A stretch of 64,000 nucleotides of DNA from Acanthococcus lagerstroemiae (lineage: Eukaryota; Arthropoda; Insecta; Hemiptera; Eriococcidae). Each line of letters begins with the position of its first letter. Position 1 is the stretch's first letter. This document shows, piece after piece, positions 55,601 through 64,000 of the stretch. A program made the translations under genes and the position numbers. The notes beneath the pieces are model-generated. The model saw only the letters and a program-made list of their open reading frames with translations, was not told where the DNA came from and searched no databases. The stretch is taken from assembly GCA_031841125.1 (NCBI GenBank), contig CM063106.1, positions 18,724,001-18,788,000 on the forward strand. The letters are read 5' to 3'.

Positions 55601-58486
55601 CACCAAGTATAAAAATAATGCTAACAATTTTTTCGCTTCTATCGTTTTCCATTTTTTTAGAAGGGGGTATTTCAGCGGATTGAAGAAGGGGTAGGAGGCT
55701 TCCCAAGCCCCCAATTTGCGCCTATGTACTGTATTCTTCCCTGAGAATACACCAGAACGATTTTTTTTTTGTAGAGTGGAGAGCAATTCTTGATTCTCGG
55801 CCAGGTGAACTTTTGTAAAAACGATTTGACCCACAAAAAGTACAGGAAATCATTTCGTTCTTCATTTTCTCAACTAACAATTTAAAAAAAGGAATGGCTG
55901 CCTAGGGCGATTCAATTTTGCAGGGGTTTTCCCGAAATTTGAAATTAACACTGAAGAGTGTTATCACTTCGCAAGAAATGAATGTACACAGAATTTCAGC
56001 CCGACTGGAAATGGGTCTTGTGGTGCCCCCTAGTTACCTTTACTGTCTAATACATAAAGAAATATGTGAAGTTCTGAAATTTTTCAAAAAATATTCTTTC
56101 TCGGCCTCTGCTTTCGTTAAGAACAATCCCACTGCCGTTATAAACAGCTCTTTTACCTTCTTCAGGAATAAAATACTGAAAATAAAACGAAGAGATTACT
56201 AATCGACTATGAAATCCACAACGTATTGACAAAGATCGGATCATTTTCCGATAAGGTACTTGATGTATACAGGTATTCATTCTCTCTAAATCTAATTTGG
56301 AAGGTCCAGTGGGGCCTCGCAGAGTACTTATGCAATAGCTGACTCATTTATTCTACCTGGTTCTTGATTTACAAATTTTTATACTCGCTGATTCGATTTC
56401 GGGCGTGATTTTTGGATCGGACCCCCTCCTTCCAATGCTACACCAATGAAGGTTCAAGTAAAATTGACTCAATTCTGTAAAAATAGTTTAACGTTGGTGT
56501 GAACCGCCATCGGTGCTACTCTGAGGAATCAAACCCAAAAAGTCACCCTAATGGTACGTCTGTGTACATTTTATCAAATTAATTACTTTTGATAGATCTC
56601 TGTTCATTCGGATCTTTCACTGTCTACAAACTATAACTAACAATCAGCCAATGAATTAAAAGATGATTAAATGGACTGGAGAAAGCTTTTCCTTCACTTG
56701 CGTCACAAATTGGTGCCCGAACTCATTGGAAGTTCAAAAACTATGGGAAAATTTGACCAAGTAACTCACCCTTGCAGGCTTCACTAATCACGTTACACTT
56801 CATTTGAGACGAATGTCCAAAGAATAATGAAGAGCATGAACCGTCTCCGCTTCTCATTATGAAAGTACCTACGTGGAGAAAAGAAAACGAAGTGAAGAAT
56901 CGCACCTGCGGTAGCGCGACACTCTTACACAGTCAGAATTACGATCCAGACCATACATAGCAATTAATCGAGTAAAACTGCCCTGAATGAAGAAATTACA
57001 GAACAAAATGAGAGGTGATCTTCTTCGGACTATAAAATTGGTGACGGGTAACAGGGCAGGTTAATACGCCGTTCAAAATAATTTCATTTTGCGCGTACTA
57101 CAGGTCGGCATCGACGATTTGCGGAATGGACGTCATTTCTAATCAACTATGCGGATTAAGAAAATAATGATAGAAATAAATCATGGTCATCAATTCACTA
57201 CTCGCTTCTATGTAACTTCTGCCGCTACAACGTTACATATATATATGAATTTTATTTGCGTCTCTTGATCTCGTTACCCGACTTGTGTCATTTATGGCGC
57301 TATCGACTCCAATTTTACTTTCTATATACATCTCGCGCAGCTTTGTAATCATTTTTATACGATTTGTCCGGCTGGGTTTTCGTCGTCCCGACCACGTACA
57401 TTAAGTATATCTCCATAGTTTCTGCGTATTTATACCCGCGACGCACCTTCCACCTTGTGCCCTGTCACTCCAGCTAGCTCAATTTTCAGCTTCGCTGATG
57501 CAAACCGCTCTGACGGAAAGTTATTAGCGCGGCTAATTAGGCGAAGGCGATAATTGCCAACCAGTACACGTTTAGCTCGTAACATGGCAATACCTAAAAG
57601 ATAAAAAAAAAGGTGACATACACGCCGAACGTTGTAGGCGAAACAATGATTAATGCTCGTTATGATTGGCTGAAAATGACAAGGTCTGTAGGAAGAATCA
57701 GTAAGGCCACACACCGCAGACGAAAAGGAAACATGAGGAGACGTAGGGCTTCATCGAGCATCGAGCTATCTACAATCGTGCTACTCGAGAACTCGAATTT
57801 GAAATCAAAACCGGCTCAGAATCATTGTGAGTTGCTAAGTTCGATTTACAACATAATGTACATCGCATTTCGGGGTTATAAATAATATCGAAAGCGGACT
57901 GCGATGCTTTCTTACGCATAGCAGTGATAGAAAAGGCGTGATTCTAATAAACGTCTAATGATAAGTAAACCCGAGTAATAAAATCAGCCGCCTCGGTTTG
58001 CGAAGATGAAATTACCACAGGTTGTTGCAACCCCGAGCCCCCTATGTACATTACATGCACTTGAAGCCCACCGCGTACGATACCGATTACACTGTCAAAT
58101 GTTTATTAACTCATTAACATTTGAATTCCATTAGTATTTGGCGTTTACGACGGTCAAGAATCAAACTTATTTAATTAATACAGGCGTACGTTCCTGAGCG
58201 CATTTCAATTTCCAACAGCGAAGATTTACGAGCATTCGATTCTTAAGCGGTAAGGGTACCAGTATAATGGAATGACTGGGATGGAAGAAATTTTGAGAAG
58301 CCAGGGAGTTCATGAGAAATATTGCTACTGGCACCAGCACCAGAGGGAGAATAATGGGTTTCTGCTCATTATTGGGGTAGTCAAGATTACAACCAAATAC
58401 ATTATAAGTACATATTGTATGCTTAATTTCCAAGCAACCCACAGACATGTTAAATTTACATGGCGCTACATATTTTTTGCACCCCC
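52694..58486. other. Long non-coding stretch
   Basis: No gene is supported in 5.8 kb. Diverged repeat words near 53391-53500 and 53755-53840 ('ggtagt(c)aatgggtagtaca', 'ttgcctacctctgatatg') suggest an old local duplication. Open frames at 54302-54526, 55918-56202 and 57613-57885 show no recognised similarity, and the last is mirrored by an open frame on the other strand. Confidence 0.4.
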
Positions 58487-58564
58487 GGCCACTGATATGA
58501 TGCCTGAAAGGGTAGTTTCCGGGCCACTTCGGCATGCGTGCATCGCCATACGTCCCACCACACC
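58487..58564 (-). repeat. ~100-bp dispersed repeat, copy F (internal deletion)
   Basis: Inverse orientation, with GGCCACTGATATGATGCCTG at the start, GTAGTTTCCGG, then an internal loss of ~30 bp. It closes with GCCACTTCGGCATGCGTGCA and TCGCCATACGTCCCACCACA. The closing words match copy B almost base for base. Confidence 0.8.
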
Positions 58565-59069
58565 ATATATTTTTTGCAAAAATTTAAGCTCGATTTACCG
58601 AGGGGAGGAACAGTTGTTCAATCAGTATAGGAACAAATGGGGAAGCTTTGGGAAGAGATTAGCCCGTTATCTCCTCCCTCCCACAAGGAAAAAAAAACAA
58701 TAAAAAAAAACTGAAAAATTGAAGAGCTCTTTTCAAACGTGACCGAAGTAAAAAGAGTGATTTTTAAAAACACGATAAAAACTGTTTTCCTCCCCACTCC
58801 CTGCCACGTTTTACTTGGCCAAAACTAGAAAATATTCTGAAGTGGTATATCTAACTAATTCATAAAAATTACTCGCGGAAAAATTAGTATTTCGGTGGCT
58901 ACAAAGCATTAAAGAGGAAACTCCTTGACATAGGCTACTTTGGAAGAGTAAAATGTGTTTGATGATGCTAAAACGTAGATTTCTAGCTAGTGCAATTTTT
59001 TCCGTAATAAGTACCACTATGTTGCACCCCTCACTCACTCCAGATTATTTATTTACCTATGACAATCAT
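58565..59069. other. Non-coding stretch
   Basis: A-rich tract at 58686-58711. No gene supported. Confidence 0.4.
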
Positions 59070-60756
59070 CAGCTCACGTTTTTTTTTCAATTCTTTGCCC
59101 GAATCGAGGGTTCAACTTCCGGATTAAGAGTTGAACCAGCATTGTACAATCGATCTAGATGAGTGAAAATAAATTAGGGGCTTTGAAAGCGAGGGCTTGG
59201 CCATAATACAAGTCAGCCACTTTTTCTATGATACTTCATGAATGATTCGTGATTCGAATCATATTTATTGTAATTTCTCTTATAACAGCAATGTACATTT
59301 TTGGGAGAAAGTAAATTGCACACACTTTCCAACGGAGGGATTTTTTCCTACTGTACAAACCACATGTGAAAATTGTAAATTGCACGTACTATGAAAAGAC
59401 GGAGGTATACGACGAAAGTGTGAATTGCATACACTAATAAAAGGTCGGCAGCAAAACATGAATTGTAAATTGCACACAGCACAAGAAAAAGCCCTAAGTC
59501 ATTTCCATTTATCATATTGACAAGAACGGCGATGTTCTCTGATCTTCTTTAGTATATAGATTTCTTTGTAGTTATAATGCGTGCTGCTTATACTTCCTGG
59601 TGAGTTACTACAGACTTTGTAGAACTATTTTAGGATATTGTTTGAAAGACCATTCTTGATACTGTCTCATGTTTCCCTTTCCTCGATGGAAAAACAATCT
59701 ACAGTCTAAAGGTATTTCAAAATGTTCAAATTACCCCCTTTCTGACCAGAGATGTCAACTCCCGTTTGCGAACGGGAACGCGTTCACGAACGGAGTACCT
59801 TCACAAACGAGAACGAAGTGAACGCGTTCTTCTTCTCACATGAACAAGAAAGGGCAGGAACGCGCTCGTTTCATTTCGTGACCAAGAACGCAGAGAACAG
59901 GAGAGAGGAATGACTACAGTCACAGATGTCAACTCCCGTTTGCGAATGGGAGCAGGTTCACAAACAGAGCCCCTCCACAAACGAGAACAAAGTGAGCGCG
60001 TTCTTCTTTTCTCACATGAACGAGAACGGGCGGGAAACGCGTTCATTTCATTTTGTGAACGAGAACGCAGAGAACAAAGAGATGAAGAATGACTACAGTC
60101 AGAGATGTCAACTCCCATTTGCAATGAAGTGAACACGTTCTTCGTCTCACATAAACGAGAACGGATGTGAACGCGTTCATATTTTTGGGGAACGCTGACA
60201 TCGCTGTTTTTACAAACTTCAAGAATACACAGATATGGATATTTCAGAAGCATAATAAGTCATCCCAGGAAATTTAATTTCCCTCCAAATCCCTCCCTTT
60301 CTCTCGTGGAAAAGTAACACATACTATGGATCTGTTTACATACTCTGTATTTCAAACTATATTGCCAGAGTTCTGCGGCTCTAGTGTTTGAGATTTGAAG
60401 CCTTCTTCCCAGAAATAGGGATGCGCCTATCTTGTAAATGGGTGTGCAATTCACACATTTCTCGATCCCAAATTTTATTTCTTTATGTGTGCAATTTACA
60501 ATTTCAATGCTTAATCTGATTTTTGCAGTTACGTGCAATTTACAATTTTTCTACCTGAAAATTTATTTCTTTGTGTGTGCAATTTACATGTCGTTTTCTT
60601 TAACTGACTACCCAGTGTGTGCAGTTTACATGCGCCCAATTTTTTGATTTGTGAACAATATCTTTGAAAGTGATTCTGCTCATTCATGAGGCAATCAGCT
60701 CACTTTTTTGATCCTCCTTCCTCAACCCGAATTAAGGGTTCAATTCTGGATTATGC
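59070..60756. repeat. Composite repeat island with direct outer and inverted inner repeats
   Basis: Outer direct repeats: the part 59070-59130 ('cagctcacgttttttt', 'cccgaatcgagggttcaactt', 'ccggatta') recurs at 60690-60756 in the same orientation. Inside them, the word GTAAATTGCACACA occurs four times on the plus strand between 59308 and 59478. Its inverse TGTGTGCAATTTAC occurs five times between 60448 and 60630. In the centre is the tandem element at 59747-60206. The whole could fold into a long imperfect hairpin. Open frames here are repeat-encoded. Confidence 0.7.
59747..60206. repeat. Tandem element of ~176-bp units with hAT-like ends
   Basis: Units start CAGAGATGTCAACTCCC at 59747, 59921 and 60100 (spacings 174 and 179). 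The last unit is cut short. Each is full of short palindromes built from GAACGCGTTC and GAACGAGAACG. The end GACATCGCTG at 60206 is the inverse of the start (CAG-GATGTCA). So the array may be a MITE that multiplied internally. The flanking octamers TTTCTGAC and TTTTTACA do not match well, so a target duplication is not shown. Confidence 0.75.
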
Positions 60757-63309
60757 CCATGTACCGTTTCGTGTAAGGAAGCTCTTATTCTCACAATTTC
60801 TTGTATTGTAATTGCGGGGCATAATGATACTAATGTCCTGTCAGTTTCACGATTAGGACAGCGCCCCCGGCTCCGATGCCACTGTGCCGGGGCAATGTAC
60901 GGACGATAGTTGTTGGGCAGCAATCGAGTATTTATGTATGAAAGTTTGGTGTCCACGGTTGCTTTTAAATATTACGTACAGTCGTATTTATGTATTGAAA
61001 ATTCAATAATAATTGCGAAGTTTTAAACGTTTAATTGTCAACGATCTCACGATCCACCGTTAGTTAGGTCCGTTGTAAAAATAAAAACGGAGAAGATGAA
61101 GCTATCGATTAAGTGGAAAGCAGTGCAGTGTGCAGTGGACGAGTTGATGGGACTGCAGGCTTACTTTTACTACCCGAGACCGTTACGTCCTCTCGGAGTC
61201 TTATATTGCGAATAATATACTCGATTTAACGTGTTTTCCAGAAAATATTTTATTGGCATTGACTGACCGACATTGGAAGGTGACTTTTTTATGTTCGAAT
61301 GTGCATTAGTGAGATTATCGCGATTGTTTTTTTTTTCTGTCTTTAAATTATACGCACACCGTGGAACCGCGAAGCTCGGGCCGGATTCCTGAGAACCGAT
61401 CGCAAAAATATGAGAATATTTCCCAGATGTTTCCCCAAATATATTATTGTCAATGTACAGCAGATCAGACGCGATTTCGTGTATTCGGGTTTTCTAATCA
61501 ACTTTGAAATCTCGCTGAAAATGTACCATTTTGCTAGGTCTGTATCGACCTTGATCAATTTCGACGCTTGATTCTTAAAATCTGTGTTAAAAAGTACGCG
61601 TACAATTCGAGTGTAGAGTTGGTACACTTTTCCAGCTAGCTGTACGTAATCGTTTACTATCCGGCAATTGTGCAGAGAATATCGTTTACGTAATACTAGA
61701 TCAGTAGAGCGTCGTTTTTACGCTGTAGGTTAGTGGTCATTAGGTACCTTTGTACTAATTGGGTTTTCTTTCCGACGGAAGCAGTCACATTATACAAATA
61801 TCAAAACCTAAAAATGCGTTTCCGAAAACATTTACACGAATATAGTTAGGTATGTGCGCGCGAAACAAACCGTACATGGGTACCGTTAAACATTAAAGTG
61901 AAATTTTGTGCGTACATTCAAAGAACGCAAATGACGCGATCATTTGAAAAGAGAAAAATATTCGCAACGTTTTCGAATTTTTGCTTTTAAAGCGACTCGG
62001 AATATTTTTATCTTTGTGAAGTGTCACTCACCGCTTTCGTTTTTATATCGACGCCGAAAAAATTACTCGATTACGCAAAGTATTTGTAGTCGGTGAAAGG
62101 TCGAGTGATGTGCTTGTCGGTGAGACTCTTCAAAAATCATTGATGGCTCTTTCGGACACCTGTTCAAGACTCCTTGAAACATTTTCAGGGTTGTTGATAG
62201 TCTTGAAAGCTTTTCCAGACTTGGGACTGATTCTTACTAAAGACTTTCAGATTTATTTGGCTACCTTCACGATTTCTTGAAGTCTCGGTATGACTCCCTG
62301 ACCGTTTACTATCGGGTACATCGAAAAAATGTTTTGGATTCGGAGGTCAGATAGGGGTAAGAAGTTGTCTTTGGGACTGAAAATAAAGTGAGCTAAATTT
62401 CGTTGGAAAACAATAAAAATTTTTATGGTTTAACGATAGCGATCAGTGTGGTCAAAATTGAACCCCGGGGTAAAAAAAGAAGTACAGTTGACTTTCCCAG
62501 GGAATTAGAGATGGAATGAGTTGACTAAGCACACCCAGTTCACTTTTTTCTCCGAGTGACGACGGGTGCACTTTTCAAACGAAGTGACCCTCATTGGTAT
62601 GGTATTAGTTCGATTATTATATGTGACCTGGAATCATAAAATGTACATCTGGTGTCAAAAATTCATTTTTCACTTTCTTGACAATTCTTAAAGAAAGAAT
62701 CACGCTTTTTTGAATGAAACAAATCGCAGCTTCCCATCTTTATTAGTTTTTCCACAAATGGCATTTTAAAATTACGTCAAAAGTTTAAAAACATCCATTT
62801 ACAGGACGTTGTGTGAAACAGGCCTAGGTAACTGACAGAACAAGAATTCGAAACGCGATTGTCATAGCAACACGGTAACGCACCACCACAGATGTACACG
62901 CTATGTGCATCTGTGTGCACCACTACCACCATCCCATTTTTACAATCTTTTATGTCGAAAACTTGTTTTCGCACGAGAGGCACACTTCATGGTTCCGGGT
63001 CACATATAATCATTTTCATGCAATATTGTTATAAATGAGAAAAATTAGTTTTTTTATTTTATTTTCGTTTTACTTGTGTGAATATTTATTTATGACACAG
63101 CTGTAAGTACGTGAAATTCCTTTCTTTTATTTGGCAATCTCTGTCGTATTAAGTACTATTTGCTATTGGCTTTAGATCAACGTTCTTTTTCTATTTATCA
63201 TAGCAATCCATTTTCTCTAGAAAACTGACTTGTTTGTTATCGCCTACAGACCTAATTATTCGATTTCACCGGACAGACAGTTGTATTTGGAATTTTAGTG
63301 CTCAGTAGA
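60757..63309. other. Non-coding stretch, part CpG-rich
   Basis: The interval 60930-62110 has more CpG than its surroundings and might be promoter or untranslated sequence, without clear core elements. At 62125-62290 words like 'gactcttcaaaaa', 'cttgaaacattttcag' repeat loosely, as at 11620-12660. Confidence 0.4.
61096..61215 (+). CDS. Small open reading frame of 39 codons (uncertain)
   Basis: The ATG at 61096, in context AAGATGA, opens MKLSIKWKAVQCAVDELMGL, then QAYFYYPRPLRPLGVLYCE, stopping at TAA 61213-61215. GC content rises within the frame. There is no splice donor within it and no recognised family. It may be an upstream open frame, a micropeptide or chance. Confidence 0.25.
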   Translation: MKLSIKWKAVQCAVDELMGLQAYFYYPRPLRPLGVLYCE

Positions 63310-63641
63310 CAGGGTGGCTAAGTAGTCCTATAAATCCTATAAAGTACTCTATTTTTAAAGGAGGTACTGTAAACCTATAAACGTTCTCTATTTTCAGTTT
63401 TGGTCCTATAAGAACGAGAAAATCAGCTCGCGAGAAAGAAAAAAGAAGGATGAGATGAAAGGAGATACTGAAACGTGTCCATTCTTGAAATAAAAATTGT
63501 TGCTAAAAGAATACTTTTTTTCCTATGTTTATGAAAACTATAAAAATTTTTTCGCAGAGGTGCGAAAGTTGCTATCAAATTTGTATAAAAGGTCCTATAA
63601 AAGTCCTGTATTTTTGAATTCTTATTTTGTTAGACACCCTG
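63310..63641. mobile_element. MITE with CAGGGTG-CTA ends
   Basis: The left end CAGGGTGGCTAAGTAGTCC and the right end, inverted (CAGGGTGTCTAACAAAATA), share CAGGGTG-CTAA. Subterminal 'cctataaa' words occur on both sides: 63330-63345 near the left end and 63590-63610 near the right. It has the same end type as 5261-5519. The flanking octamers do not form a clean duplication. 332 bp, no protein. Confidence 0.65.
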
Positions 63642-64000
63642 TTCTAGAAGCACCTGCGTAGCAAGTGGATAGATGATAGTTGATCGTTTTACGTTGAAAT
63701 GTACGTAACTTGAAAAGTGTCCAATTAGTTATCCATTCCATCTAATTAGGTCTCCGAGAATTGTTAGTATACGTTCAAAAATTTACAAATTTTCACTGAA
63801 ACTTCTTATGACTCATTTCAGATATATTTACCGTTTGAATTTTGAATAAGAAATTAAAATTGTGACATCATTTACACGATGACCTTTCCATAGGATCTCA
63901 GGAATGCGTTAGCTGCATGCGAACACTTCCGATTGAAACTTCAATTAAGAAATCTGACTCACTGGCTGTCGCCCAAATGAGGGGCGATGTCACAACGTCA
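63642..64000. other. Non-coding end of window
   Basis: Nothing recognisable. Confidence 0.4.

Noticed and set aside
57430..57885. Opposing open frames of ~90 codons
   Set aside because: They mirror each other, show no similarity and no splice context.
59801..60253. 150-codon minus-strand frame with Ser/Arg/Cys repeats
   Set aside because: It spans the ~176-bp tandem units and is repeat-encoded.

Overview
The window is AT-rich animal nuclear DNA, most likely from an insect or a close arthropod relative. The basis is what it carries: relics of R1-clade, RTE-type and Jockey/CR1-type non-LTR retrotransposons, a tRNA-derived SINE, many non-autonomous elements with hAT-style ends and 8-bp target duplications, a FLYWCH zinc-finger relic, and eukaryotic splice donors. 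I see no bacterial operon, rRNA gene, functional tRNA gene or CRISPR array. I cannot name the species.

Host coding content is very sparse. Only two stretches look like host exons. One is at 25060-25346 (+): a start codon, a signal peptide, three N-glycosylation sequons and a good splice donor, so it is the first coding exon of a secreted or membrane protein. The other is at 49531-49650 (+): a strong start context and a 40-codon reading frame ending at a plausible donor. The downstream exons of both are not recognisable here, so most of the window is probably intron or intergenic DNA. A FLYWCH-domain relic lies at 3800-4122 (+).

Layout. 0-2 kb: an R1-clade relic split into two convergent, non-overlapping halves. 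3.8-4.1 kb: FLYWCH relic. 5.2-7.5 kb: a MITE, an RTE relic (-) and an inverted repeat. 9-11.3 kb: two copies of a ~100-bp dispersed repeat, SINE copy 1 with a 16-bp target duplication, and an R1 3' end. 11.3-17 kb: degenerate short repeats and a GC-rich tandem repeat. 17.8-19.6 kb: a rearranged RTE relic. 19.8-20.4 kb: a two-copy tandem duplication. 20.7-24.05 kb: a Jockey/CR1-like reverse-transcriptase relic split by a 2.4-kb foldback element, whose loop holds another LINE 3' end. 25-25.3 kb: secreted-protein exon. 26.9-42.6 kb: four hAT-type MITEs, SINE copy 2, and a tandem array at 33.0-33.96 kb with higher-order structure. 45.4-48.5 kb: a ~220-bp satellite array interrupted by a 5'-truncated RTE insertion. 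49.1-49.65 kb: second host exon. 51.8-52.7 kb: an inverted-repeat element containing a MITE. 59-60.8 kb: a composite repeat island. 63.3-63.6 kb: a final MITE.

No genes here form a pathway. The main interest is structural: nested and rearranged mobile elements, an unclassified ~100-bp repeat family with six copies and shared ends, a higher-order tandem array, and a large foldback element with a readable insertion site.
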